The notes beneath the pieces were generated by a model. The model made no database searches and was not told the DNA's origin. It worked only from the letters and a program-made list of their open reading frames with translations. Of a stretch of DNA of 45,253 nt, positions 16,835 to 27,774 are shown piece after piece. This DNA is from an uncultured Clostridium sp. (GTDB taxonomy: Bacteria; Bacillota; Clostridia; TANB77; CAG-508), in NCBI GenBank assembly GCA_947302485.1, contig CAMYVO010000004.1, positions 1 to 45,253 of the forward strand, given 5' to 3'. Each line of letters opens with the position of its first letter. Position 1 is the first letter of the stretch. Made by a program: the position numbers and the translations under genes.

Positions 16835-17740
16835 ATGGGCTTCTTTGATAAACTAAAGAAAGGATTAACACAAACCAAAACATCTATTGATGAAAAGATA
16901 AACAATGTTTTTAGTTCCTTAAAAAAAGTAGATGAAGAACTATTAGAAGAACTAGAAGAAATATTAATAATGTCGGATTTTGGAATGGATACATCTTTAG
17001 AGTTGATATCTAAATTAAGACAACGAATAAAAAAAGAAAAAACAAAGGACTCTGAAGATGTAAAACAAGCTCTAAGAGAAGAGATAATAAAGATATTAAA
17101 TGAATTTGATAATTCTTTACATATTGAATCTAAACCATCAATAATTTTGGTTGTTGGTGTTAATGGAGTTGGAAAGACAACATCAATAGGTAAAATTGCA
17201 AATAAATTAAAAGAGAATGGTAAAAATGTTGTGATTGCTGCCGCAGATACATTTAGAGCTGCTGCTGTTGAACAACTTGAAATATGGGCAAATAGAGCTG
17301 AATGCAACATTGTAAAATACAAAGAAGGATGTGATCCAGCATCTGTTGTATATGATGCAATTAAAATTACAAAAGAAAAAAATGCAGATGTTCTTATATG
17401 TGACACTGCAGGACGATTACACAACAAAAAACACTTGATGGATGAATTATCTAAAATACAACGTGTTATACAAAAAGAACTACCAGGTATAACACAAGAA
17501 GTATTACTAGTAATCGATGCAAGTACTGGACAAAATGCCATTTCACAAGTAAAAGCATTTAAGGAAACTATACCGATTACAGGACTTATTCTGACTAAAC
17601 TGGATGGAACAGCAAAAGGAGGAGTTGTTGTTGGAATTGTAAATGAAAACAAGGTACCTGTAAAATTTATTGGAATTGGCGAAGGTATAAATGATATGGA
17701 AGAATTTAACAGCGAAGAATTTGTAAATGCTATATTATAA
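16835..17740 (+). CDS. ftsY: FtsY, signal recognition particle receptor
   Basis: SRP-GTPase that docks ribosome-SRP complexes at the membrane for co-translational insertion. The 301-residue chain is the short NG form without the acidic A domain: N domain with MGFFDKLKKGL membrane-targeting helix, then G domain with GVNGVGKTTSIGKIA (Walker A), ADTFRAAAVEQL (insertion box), DTAGRLHNKKHLM, TKLDGTAKGG and the C-terminal GIGEGINDMEEF closing motif. AAGGAGG lies seven bases before the ATG. It is followed 14 bases later by the UPF0182 gene, so the two are probably one transcript; the SRP partner genes are not adjacent. Confidence 0.96.
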   Translation: MGFFDKLKKGLTQTKTSIDEKINNVFSSLKKVDEELLEELEEILIMSDFGMDTSLELISKLRQRIKKEKTKDSEDVKQALREEIIKILNEFDNSLHIESKPSIILVVGVNGVGKTTSIGKIANKLKENGKNVVIAAADTFRAAAVEQLEIWANRAECNIVKYKEGCDPASVVYDAIKITKEKNADVLICDTAGRLHNKKHLMDELSKIQRVIQKELPGITQEVLLVIDASTGQNAISQVKAFKETIPITGLILTKLDGTAKGGVVVGIVNENKVPVKFIGIGEGINDMEEFNSEEFVNAIL

Positions 17741-17754
17741 TAAGGAGGAGAATT

Positions 17755-20676
17755 ATGGAAGAAAAAAAATCAAATAACGAAAATACAGTTATGAAAAAAA
17801 ATTTAAGTAAAGAATCTCAAGAAACTAAAATACAAACTAATAATAAATCACAAAAAGAACTTGCAAATGAACCAAGAAAAAAAACTCATAAAATTAGAAG
17901 AATACTAGTTTTCCTTGCAATTTTAGTAGTTTGTGTTTGTCTATATATATCTTATAGAGGTGAATCTTTAGAATTTGCAGATATAGGAGAACAATATATA
18001 GGGGTATTAGATAATAATTTATTATATAGATACAGTATAATGGGAATAGTTTTTGTTATTACTTTTATTGCTATATATATTACCAATAGAGTTATTAAAA
18101 AAAATATAAGCGAGTTCTTTAAGGAAGAAAAAAAAGAATTCCCAAAACTTCCTAATAAATCACTTGCTTTTATATTAGCAATAGTTGTTAGTACATTTAC
18201 ATCTGGTATATTTTTGCAAAAAACTATGTTATTTTTTAATTCAACATGGTTTGGAATTAATGATCCAATTTTTAATTCAGACATTGGATTTTATATGTTT
18301 CAAAAGCCTTTCTATGAAACAATTATATTTTCATTAATTGTTCTTATTATTGGACTTGTAATATATTCATTTGCTTATTATATAATTGTATTTAATAAAT
18401 ATTTTGATGGTATTAGCAAGGATACATTAAAAAGAAGTAACATAGTAAAACAAATTACAACAAGTATCATGTTTATTGCCATTGGACTTGCTGTATATAT
18501 ATTAATAAACACACAAGGAATTGTTACTGATAAATTCTTACAAATTAATACAGAGGAAACAAAAACATATATTTATGGTGCAGGTATAACAGATTCTACT
18601 ATAAAAGTATGGGGATACAGAATTCTTTCAATTGTAATAATTGTATCAGTATTTATAGCTATTCAAGCTTTTAAACAAAAAAAGACAAAAAAAGTAATTA
18701 TATCATTATTAACAGTGCCGGCATATCTAATTGTTTTATTTATATTTATGTTTGCATTCCAAATGCTTTTTGTTGAACCAAATGAATTAGATAGAGAGAA
18801 AACATATATAGCAGATAGTATATCATATACTAAAAAAGCATATAACGTTGAAATAGAAGAAGAAAATCTTAATAGCACAGGAACAATTACTTTAGAAGAA
18901 TCAAAACAAAATAGTGATGTTTTATCTAACATACCAATTGTAAGTTCAGATATTACTTTAAATACATTAACATCATTACAAAAAAGTACAGGATACTATT
19001 CATATAGAAAACCTAAAATAAGTAGTTATAATATTAATGGAGAAGATTCTCTAGTATATTTATCACCAAGAGAAATTCTAGCTAATGATACAAGAAGCTA
19101 TGATAATAAAACATATGAATATACTCATGGATATGGCGCAATTATTACATCAGCAACTGATGTTGATGATAATGGGAATTTACAATATGTCCAAAAAGAT
19201 TTTAACGATAATAATCAATCACTACAAATTAATGAACCAAGAATTTATTTTGGATTAGAAACTAATAGCACAATTGTTACGAATAGTAGCAATAAAAAAG
19301 AATTTGATTATCCAATTACATCTACTCAAAGTGCTGAATATGATTATGCTGGTAAAGCTGGATTAAAACTTAACTTTATAGATAGATTAATACTTTCTAT
19401 TAAAGAAAAAAATGTTAAACTTGCACTATCAAATAATATTACAAATGAAAGCAAAATTTTAATAAATAGAAACATAATTTCAAGAGCAAAAAAAATATTA
19501 CCATATCTACTTTATGATAATGATCCTTACGTGATAGTAACAGATGAAGGTAAACTTGTATGGGTTTTAGATGCATATACAGTATCTAATCAATATCCAT
19601 ACTCACAAAAAACTAATATTACATACGAAAATTCAAGAAATGAAATTAACTATATTAGAAATTCAGTAAAAGTTATTATAGATGCATATGATGGTACAAC
19701 AAACTTTTATATAACAGATAAAACGGATCCTATTGCTATGGCATATAACAATATGTATCCAGATCTTTTTAAAGATTTAGAGGAAATTCCATTATCAATA
19801 GCGGAACATTTTATTTATCCAGAGTTTTTATATAATATACAAGCAAATATTTTAAAAATGTATCACAACATTACACCAGATATATTATACCGTGGAGATG
19901 ATGGATGGGATATTGCTACATATTCATCTTCTGTGACTGTAACAACAGGAACACATATGTCTCCGTATTATACAAGTTTAAAAACAATAGATAATGATAC
20001 AAGTACTTTAGGATTGGTTTTACCATACACACCTGAAGACAAACAAAATCTGATTGCATATTTGGTTGGAAAAACAAATGGAACAGAGCAAAAACTTAAA
20101 TTATATAAATTCTCTGAGGATAGCAATATTATTGGACCAATGCAACTTGATAAACAGTTGCAGCAGGATGAGGCTATAGCAAAAGAAGTGTCTACTATAA
20201 CTCTTACAGGAACACGTGTTGTAAAAAACATGCTCGTTGTACCAATTGAAAATACACTTTTATACATTGAAGCTTTATATCAAATTCCTCTAAATGAAGT
20301 TCAAGGAGTTCCAACACTTGAAAAGGTAATAGTTGCATCAGGAAATAAAGTTGCAATGGGAGATAACCTAACAAAAGCATTAAAAAATTTACTTTCTGAA
20401 TATGCTACAAATGTTGAAGTTGAGAATACCGATACAGTTGACGGACTAGTTGAAGCAATTATAAAAGCTAATAACAATCTTGAACAATCAAATAACACAA
20501 ATGATTTTGAACAAATAGGAAAAGATATAAATAAACTACAGTCATTAATTTTTCAACTTGAAGATTTGCAAGAAGAACTAGAAAAGAAAGAAAAAGAAAA
20601 TGCTAAAAATAAGAATTTAAATACAAACGAAACAATAGAAGTTAATTCTCTAAATAGAGATAACACTACTAGATAA
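17755..20676 (+). CDS. UPF0182 family large membrane protein
   Basis: A conserved membrane family (COG1615) of unknown function. The chain of 973 residues has a charged cytoplasmic N-terminus (1-48), seven hydrophobic segments up to about residue 345, then a long extracytoplasmic domain. Family blocks visible include FNSDIGFYMFQKPFYETII, YRILSIVIIVSVF, YLSPREIL, LVWVLDAYTVSNQYPYS and ATYSSSVTVTTGTHMSPYYT. The C-terminus ends in a low-complexity Glu/Lys/Asn coiled-coil stretch (about 925-973). The gene starts after AAGGAGG, 14 bases from ftsY. Function cannot be given. Confidence 0.9.
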   Translation: MEEKKSNNENTVMKKNLSKESQETKIQTNNKSQKELANEPRKKTHKIRRILVFLAILVVCVCLYISYRGESLEFADIGEQYIGVLDNNLLYRYSIMGIVFVITFIAIYITNRVIKKNISEFFKEEKKEFPKLPNKSLAFILAIVVSTFTSGIFLQKTMLFFNSTWFGINDPIFNSDIGFYMFQKPFYETIIFSLIVLIIGLVIYSFAYYIIVFNKYFDGISKDTLKRSNIVKQITTSIMFIAIGLAVYILINTQGIVTDKFLQINTEETKTYIYGAGITDSTIKVWGYRILSIVIIVSVFIAIQAFKQKKTKKVIISLLTVPAYLIVLFIFMFAFQMLFVEPNELDREKTYIADSISYTKKAYNVEIEEENLNSTGTITLEESKQNSDVLSNIPIVSSDITLNTLTSLQKSTGYYSYRKPKISSYNINGEDSLVYLSPREILANDTRSYDNKTYEYTHGYGAIITSATDVDDNGNLQYVQKDFNDNNQSLQINEPRIYFGLETNSTIVTNSSNKKEFDYPITSTQSAEYDYAGKAGLKLNFIDRLILSIKEKNVKLALSNNITNESKILINRNIISRAKKILPYLLYDNDPYVIVTDEGKLVWVLDAYTVSNQYPYSQKTNITYENSRNEINYIRNSVKVIIDAYDGTTNFYITDKTDPIAMAYNNMYPDLFKDLEEIPLSIAEHFIYPEFLYNIQANILKMYHNITPDILYRGDDGWDIATYSSSVTVTTGTHMSPYYTSLKTIDNDTSTLGLVLPYTPEDKQNLIAYLVGKTNGTEQKLKLYKFSEDSNIIGPMQLDKQLQQDEAIAKEVSTITLTGTRVVKNMLVVPIENTLLYIEALYQIPLNEVQGVPTLEKVIVASGNKVAMGDNLTKALKNLLSEYATNVEVENTDTVDGLVEAIIKANNNLEQSNNTNDFEQIGKDINKLQSLIFQLEDLQEELEKKEKENAKNKNLNTNETIEVNSLNRDNTTR

Positions 20677-20700
20677 AAATTATTGAATAAAACTTTTAAA

Positions 20701-20735
20701 AAAATCCACCCTAAGTTATAAGGTGGATTTTTATG
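20701..20735 (+). terminator. Hairpin that ends UPF0182 and contains the SD of the next gene
   Basis: Perfect ten-base arms AAAATCCACC (20701-20710) and GGTGGATTTT (20722-20731) with an 11-base loop, followed by a short T run. The 3' arm holds AGGTGG (20721-20726), the only ribosome site for the ATG at 20733. Confidence 0.6.
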
Positions 20736-21029
20736 TTTGTACGAAAAGAAAAATATAATTTGTTAACAAAAAGTATAGATAAATTAACGTATTCTTTGAA
20801 TAAAAGTAGATTTATAGAATTATCTGAATTATTAGGAAATTGGAAAGAAATAATCCTAAAAAATTTTTTTTCAGGAATTTTTAAAGGGGTGGGGATAGGT
20901 ATTGGTTTTACAATTATAACTGCTGTTTTACTATATATATTACAAAGAATTGTAAAACTTAATATTCCAATTATAGGACAATATATTTCTGATATTGTAG
21001 AAATAGTAGAAACGTATCAAAAAAAATAA
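20733..21029 (+). CDS. DUF5665 family small membrane protein
   Basis: A 98-residue protein of unknown function with the DUF5665 layout: an N-terminal amphipathic region (SIDKLTYSLNKSRFIELSELLGNWKEI), one strong hydrophobic segment preceded by GIFKGVGIGIGFTIITAVLLYIL, then LNIPIIGQYISDIVEIVETYQ at the C-terminus. Family members are common in sporulating Firmicutes. The start at 20733 has its ribosome site inside a terminator-like hairpin, so translation may need the hairpin to be open. It is followed by its own terminator. Confidence 0.8.
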   Translation: MFVRKEKYNLLTKSIDKLTYSLNKSRFIELSELLGNWKEIILKNFFSGIFKGVGIGIGFTIITAVLLYILQRIVKLNIPIIGQYISDIVEIVETYQKK

Positions 21030-21062
21030 AAATAAATACCAAAGAAGGTATTTATTTTTTTT
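21028..21062 (+). terminator. Intrinsic terminator after DUF5665
   Basis: Thirteen-base arms (21028-21040, 21047-21059) around loop AAAGAA, with a T tract; begins at the stop codon. Confidence 0.8.
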
Positions 21063-21108
21063 ATATTATTATATATAATATAAAAAAGAAAAGAATAAGG
21101 AGATCATT

Positions 21109-21702
21109 ATGAATTTAGCAAATAAGTTAACTATTTTAAGAATTATATTAGTACCAATTATAGTTATAATACCATTTTTTAATATTAATGGAGAATTTCT
21201 TAACATTCCAATCACAAATTGTTTAATTGTTACTATTTTTATTATTGCATCTATTACTGATAAACTTGATGGCTACATAGCTAGATCTAGAAATCAAATT
21301 ACTACATTTGGTAAGTTTTTGGATCCAATTGCTGATAAAATACTTGTTATTTCTTCAATGCTTATTTTAGTAGAAATGAATCACTTGCCAGCATGGATTT
21401 CAATAATAATTATTATGAGAGAATTTATAGTTTCTGGATATAGATTAATAGCTGTTCAAAAAGGAGGTAATGTAATTGCAGCAAATATATGGGGAAAGTT
21501 AAAGACCGTAACGCAAATACTAGCTATTATAGCAGCCTTTTTAGATAATAATTCTTTTGCTGAATTTATTTCACATGATTTATCTGGTTTTGATTTATAT
21601 TTTAATATATTTACGTCATTACTAATGATTATATCTGTTATTGCAGCAATACTTTCTGGATGGACTTATATAAAAAATGGAAAAGATTTATTTAAAGATT
21701 AA
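21109..21702 (+). CDS. pgsA: CDP-diacylglycerol--glycerol-3-phosphate 3-phosphatidyltransferase
   Basis: Makes phosphatidylglycerol phosphate, the committed step to phosphatidylglycerol, in the membrane. The CDP-alcohol phosphotransferase signature is complete: D-KLDG-YIAR-SRNQITTFG-KFLD-PIAD (D1, D2, G1, A, R, G2, D3, D4 all present) at about residues 54-80. Some five to six hydrophobic helices follow. Starts with MNLANKLTILRI, usual for the family, after AAGGAGA. It is 16 bases from ligA and probably co-transcribed with it. Confidence 0.94.
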   Translation: MNLANKLTILRIILVPIIVIIPFFNINGEFLNIPITNCLIVTIFIIASITDKLDGYIARSRNQITTFGKFLDPIADKILVISSMLILVEMNHLPAWISIIIIMREFIVSGYRLIAVQKGGNVIAANIWGKLKTVTQILAIIAAFLDNNSFAEFISHDLSGFDLYFNIFTSLLMIISVIAAILSGWTYIKNGKDLFKD

Positions 21703-21706
21703 TTAA

Positions 21707-23722
<2,016 letters not shown>

Positions 23723-23724
23723 TA

Positions 23725-23958
23725 ATGGATAAATATACATTTGAACAATTTTGGTATGAATTAAATATTGGATATCAACTTTATTTTACTTATTTAGATA
23801 ATAGATATTTATTAACAAAAGTAACAAAAAATTGTTATTCACAAGAAATGATTTCTTCTTCAAAGCCTAAGTCACCACATCCAAAAATTATGATGCTTAC
23901 ACTTAAGAGAGTAAAAGAAATGTTTCCGTTTATGGAAAATATAGAATATAAAATATAA
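23725..23958 (+). CDS. Hypothetical 77-aa protein downstream of ligA
   Basis: No family recognised. Starts two bases after the ligA stop, with GAGAGGG inside the ligA end as its ribosome site, so it is translationally coupled to ligA. The protein is soluble with many aromatic residues (FEQFWYELNIGYQLYFTYLDNRYLL) and a basic C-terminal half. It ends just before a strong terminator that closes the pgsA-ligA unit. Confidence 0.7.
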   Translation: MDKYTFEQFWYELNIGYQLYFTYLDNRYLLTKVTKNCYSQEMISSSKPKSPHPKIMMLTLKRVKEMFPFMENIEYKI

Positions 23959-24001
23959 AAACAATAGTAGTTGACAATAGAAAGTCAGCTACTATTGTTT
24001 T
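23957..24001. terminator. Bidirectional terminator between ligA operon and rqcH
   Basis: Eighteen-base arms (23957-23974, 23984-24001) with one G-U, loop of nine bases, A tract on one side and T tract on the other. It ends both converging units; the rqcH stop codon touches it. Confidence 0.85.
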
Positions 24002-25691
24002 ATACATATATTGTTCTTTGATTTGTATATATCACTTTACCTGGTTTTGAACCAGAAGGTTTTTTTACAAATTTTATATATGTATAATCAACTGGAATAT
24101 TAGATGAGTTCGATGCTTTGCTATGTTTTGCAGCAATTTCAGCACAATTAATTAATACATTTTCATTAATATTTTTGTTTTGATTTGATAGCAAAACAAC
24201 ATGAGAACCATGTATATCTTTTGTATGAAACCATATATCATTTTTATTTGCAATTCTAAATGTAATATAATCATTTTGTTTATTGTTTTTTCCTACAAGT
24301 ACTTTAAATCCGTCTATTTCATATTCAATTGGATTAATCTCCATTTTTTTAGATTTAAATGATTTAGATTTTTTATTTAATTTTAATAATTTAACATCCA
24401 TAATGTTGTCTTGAATTTCCATAAATATATCATCAATTTCATTAATATTTTTTGCAGCTTCTAATTCATATATAATACTTTCAAGATAATCTAAGTCTCT
24501 TTTTACTTCAGCCTTCTGAAGAGTTGCAATAGATAAAGTATTTTTAAGTTTATGATATTTTTTAAAAAATACGTCTGCATTTTTTTTAGGTGATATACTA
24601 TTATCAAGGTGAATTTTTAATAATGAATTATTATTATAATAATCTTCTAATTCAATATATTCTAAATTTGTATTATCTATTCTGAAAAGGTTTGCTGTAA
24701 TTAATTCTCCATATTTTTTATAAATTTCTATGTTGGAGCATTCTTCAAGTTTTAAATTAATGTTTTTTAATCTTTTATTATACTTTTTTAGTAAATTACT
24801 AATTATCCTTAGTACATTATTTTTATAATTTACAAATGATTCTATGTTTTCTTTTTCATTATAGAAGTCATCTATGAAAAAATTTATGTCTAAAATAGTT
24901 GTCTTTTTTTGTTTAATTAATGTATAGTCTTTTTTATTATTCTTTATAATACCTAAACAACTTATACTATCTGTATTAGATAAATCTATAATACATTTTA
25001 TGTATGAAAACAATATATTTAGACTTTCTTGGTTAATTTCTTTAATGTCTAAGATAGAAATCGCATTTTCAATAAAAGGCTTACTTATACCTATAAATAA
25101 ACTAGATATTTTTTTAGAAATAGTTTGAATATTTTCATCTATCAAAAGAGAGTAAAATTTTTTAAAGTTTATATTTAAGATACTTATTTTATCTATTACT
25201 GGAAAAGAGTATTTATGTGCAGGTAAAATATCTCGGTACAATCCGTCTTTATTTTCAATATGTCTTATAGAATCGAGGATAGTCTCATTTGAATTTATAA
25301 GTATAATATTACTATGTTTTCCCATAAGTTCAATTATAAGTTTTTTCTTTACTAAATCATTAAGTTCATTATATCCTTTAAGTTCTATTATAATTACTCT
25401 TTCTAAGTCATAATTAGTTATAGAGGAGATTTTAAATCCAATGATATGTTTTCTTAAAAACATGCAAAAATTAGGCGCAACTTTAGGATTTGGTTTATGA
25501 TTTGTTGTGAGATTTATGCGACAATTATGTGCATCAATACAAATGTGTAACGTATAGTTTTTACTATCTGAATAAATTCCAAGAATAATATCATTTTTTG
25601 AAGGCTGAAATACTTTATTAATCTTTCCGCCAAGTATACAAGTGTTTAATTCTGCTATTATAGATTTTGTAATTATTCCATCAAAGGCCAT
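24000..25691 (-). CDS. rqcH: RqcH/Rqc2-type NFACT protein (ribosome quality control)
   Basis: RqcH binds stalled 50S-peptidyl-tRNA complexes and adds C-terminal alanine tails that mark nascent chains for destruction. The 563-residue chain has the NFACT-N start MAFDGIITKSIIAELN followed by LGGKINKVFQPSKNDIILGIY, a central helix-hairpin-helix and coiled-coil region (about 270-430), and the NFACT-R domain with DIWFHTKDIHGSHVVLLSN and a basic C-terminus (KFVKKPSGSKPGKV). It is also known as fibronectin-binding protein FbpA in older annotation. The start has GGAG seven bases upstream. In this window its function is notable because stalling at CGG codons would be a substrate for it; that link is inference. 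Confidence 0.9.
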   Translation of the reverse strand: MAFDGIITKSIIAELNTCILGGKINKVFQPSKNDIILGIYSDSKNYTLHICIDAHNCRINLTTNHKPNPKVAPNFCMFLRKHIIGFKISSITNYDLERVIIIELKGYNELNDLVKKKLIIELMGKHSNIILINSNETILDSIRHIENKDGLYRDILPAHKYSFPVIDKISILNINFKKFYSLLIDENIQTISKKISSLFIGISKPFIENAISILDIKEINQESLNILFSYIKCIIDLSNTDSISCLGIIKNNKKDYTLIKQKKTTILDINFFIDDFYNEKENIESFVNYKNNVLRIISNLLKKYNKRLKNINLKLEECSNIEIYKKYGELITANLFRIDNTNLEYIELEDYYNNNSLLKIHLDNSISPKKNADVFFKKYHKLKNTLSIATLQKAEVKRDLDYLESIIYELEAAKNINEIDDIFMEIQDNIMDVKLLKLNKKSKSFKSKKMEINPIEYEIDGFKVLVGKNNKQNDYITFRIANKNDIWFHTKDIHGSHVVLLSNQNKNINENVLINCAEIAAKHSKASNSSNIPVDYTYIKFVKKPSGSKPGKVIYTNQRTIYV

Positions 25692-25781
25692 AATAAACTC
25701 CTTTCATTTTATACTTAATATTATATTATACTTTAAAACACATGTAAATAATAAAAAAACGCTAATTTTTAAGAATTTGTA

Positions 25782-25811
25782 TTGACATTAGAAAAAAATG
25801 TGAATTATAAT
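25782..25811 (+). promoter_or_regulatory. Promoter of sigH
   Basis: TTGACA 25782-25787, 18-base spacer, TATAAT 25806-25811; consensus hexamers. Confidence 0.7.
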
Positions 25812-25845
25812 ACAGTTACAGAATTTTCGGGAGGAAATAAGGGAA

Positions 25846-26493
25846 ATGGATAATCACAATGTATTTTATTCAACTGATGTAAATTTTACTAACATGACAG
25901 ATGAAGAGTTAATTTCTCTTATTAAGTCTGGTAATAATAATGCTTTAGATTTTCTAATTGAAAAGTATCAAGAACTTGTTAATATGAAAGTTAGTAAATA
26001 TTTTATTATAGGTGCAGAAAAAGAAGATATAGTTCAAGAAGGAATGATTGGCTTATTTAAAGCAGTTAAAAATTTTGATGTTAAAAAACAAAATTCATTT
26101 AAAACATTTGCAAATCTATGTATTGAAAGACAATTAATCACTGCTATAAAAACATCTAATAGGCAAAAACATATGCCACTAAATTCTTATCTATCTTTAA
26201 ATACATCTGCATATGATGAAGATAATAGTGCATCTATGCTAGAAGTGTTTAATTCACACTCTGTAGAAGATCCTCTTGATACAGTTACTAAAAAAGAATA
26301 CTACAAGCTTGTAGAGTCAACAATTGATAAATCACTTAGTGATTTTGAAAAAGAAGTATTAAAAAGATTCGTTCAAGGTGAAAGCTACGTTAGTATAGCA
26401 CAAAAACTAGATGCTCCTGTAAAATCAATAGATAATGCAATTCAAAGAATACGAAAAAAAGCGATAAAAAACATCGCAAATGAAAATAACTAA
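25846..26493 (+). CDS. sigH: RNA polymerase sporulation sigma factor SigH
   Basis: Sigma-H (Spo0H) is the sigma factor for entry into sporulation and early stationary phase. The 215-residue protein starts with the family pattern (MTDEELISLIKSGNNNALDFLIEKYQELV), has region 2 AEKEDIVQEGMIGLFKAVKNFD, the SFKTFANLCIERQLITAIKTSNRQKH block that is typical of SigH, and region 4 helix-turn-helix YVSIAQKLDAPVKSIDNAIQRIRKK. GGGAGG lies 11 bases before the ATG. A tRNA-Thr follows at once, as near sigH in many Clostridia, but the usual rpmG-secE-nusG genes are not next. Confidence 0.93.
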   Translation: MDNHNVFYSTDVNFTNMTDEELISLIKSGNNNALDFLIEKYQELVNMKVSKYFIIGAEKEDIVQEGMIGLFKAVKNFDVKKQNSFKTFANLCIERQLITAIKTSNRQKHMPLNSYLSLNTSAYDEDNSASMLEVFNSHSVEDPLDTVTKKEYYKLVESTIDKSLSDFEKEVLKRFVQGESYVSIAQKLDAPVKSIDNAIQRIRKKAIKNIANENN

Positions 26494-26494
26494 C

Positions 26495-26570
<76 letters not shown>

Positions 26571-26610
26571 TATGATATAAATATTATTCATATTTTAAAA
26601 ATATAATATA

Positions 26611-26656
26611 AAATAAACACTATTCTTAGTTAAATAAGGGATAGTGTTTATTTTTT
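26611..26656 (+). terminator. Terminator after sigH/tRNA-Thr
   Basis: Thirteen-base arms (26611-26623, 26641-26653) with an A tract before and a T tract after. Confidence 0.75.
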
Positions 26657-26742
26657 AGTTAAAATAATTAATAATATCCTTTAAAAATTTTTCTATATTA
26701 ACAAATATTTTTCTTATTATTATATATTTTCAAGTTTATATA

Positions 26743-26771
26743 ATGACATTTCAAATAAGGTATGATAAAAT
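26743..26771 (+). promoter_or_regulatory. Promoter of the alpha/beta hydrolase gene
   Basis: ATGACA 26743-26748, 17-base spacer, TAAAAT 26766-26771 with extended TGA. Confidence 0.5.
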
Positions 26772-26801
26772 ATTTAAAACTAAATACAAAGGAGATTAAA
26801 G

Positions 26802-27689
26802 ATGAAAACTGAAATAGTTGAATTTAAAGCTACAGATGGTGTAATATTAAATGGATATATAAAAAAGTGTGAAGAAAAAACAGAAAAACTATTAATTCAA
26901 ATACACGGAATGACGAGTAATTGTTTTAAAAAAAGAGAAAAAATTGTACAGGAGAAGATTTCTGAATTAAATATTGATACTTTATGTTTTAATAATAGAG
27001 GTAGTGATGTAATTAGATATGCAAAGAAATATGAAGATGGAATAAAAACGTCTATACTTGCTGGAACAACATATGAGGATGTAGAAGATTCATACTATGA
27101 TATAAAAGGTGCAATTAACTATGCTTTAAACTTAGGATATACAAATATATACTTATATGGACATAGTTTGGGATCAACAAAAATTGTATATACATATAAT
27201 AAATTACAAAAAGAAAATGATGAAATATTTAATAATATAAAAGGTATTATTCTTCTATCATTAGTTGACTTACCTGATGATATAATATCAGAATCTGAAC
27301 CACAATATATAGAACATGCAAATAAAATGGAACAAGAAGGTAAACTAGAAGAATTAATGCCTACGGATAGTTTTATACATTTAATATCTGTTAAAACATT
27401 TTTAAGATACGTTAAGTACTATAACAACATTGACTTTGCAAGATATAGTGCTAATGATGATGAATTTGAAGTTTTAAATAGTATTAATATACCAATATTT
27501 ATGAGATGGGGAAATGTGTTCGAAATGATAAAAAAAGATGCTAAAGATCAAGTTCAATTTATGAATTCAAAAATTAAGAATCACAACAAAGATATAGGAT
27601 ATATTGAAGGAGCAGATCATTCGTATACAGATAAAGAGGATATTTTAGCAAATGAAATATCCAATTTTTTAGAAAAAATAAAAGTATAG
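26802..27689 (+). CDS. Alpha/beta hydrolase
   Basis: A serine hydrolase of the alpha/beta fold, substrate unknown. The 295-residue chain has the oxyanion-loop region IQIHGMTSN, the nucleophile elbow GHSLGS (Ser at about 124), and a C-terminal catalytic His in GADHSYTDKE. There is no signal peptide, so it is cytoplasmic. It resembles the DUF1749 group of hydrolases, but this is a weak impression. AAAGGAG precedes the ATG. Monocistronic, judged by promoters on both sides. Confidence 0.8.
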   Translation: MKTEIVEFKATDGVILNGYIKKCEEKTEKLLIQIHGMTSNCFKKREKIVQEKISELNIDTLCFNNRGSDVIRYAKKYEDGIKTSILAGTTYEDVEDSYYDIKGAINYALNLGYTNIYLYGHSLGSTKIVYTYNKLQKENDEIFNNIKGIILLSLVDLPDDIISESEPQYIEHANKMEQEGKLEELMPTDSFIHLISVKTFLRYVKYYNNIDFARYSANDDEFEVLNSINIPIFMRWGNVFEMIKKDAKDQVQFMNSKIKNHNKDIGYIEGADHSYTDKEDILANEISNFLEKIKV

Positions 27690-27695
27690 TTTTAA

Positions 27696-27724
27696 TTGAT
27701 TACAAAATATTTATATGATATACT
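27696..27724 (+). promoter_or_regulatory. Promoter of ychF
   Basis: TTGATT 27696-27701, 17-base spacer, TATACT 27719-27724 with extended TGA. Confidence 0.55.
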
Positions 27725-27774
27725 AATTAAAAAACAATAAATTGTATATAAAACTTGGAATAGGAGAGAATAAA

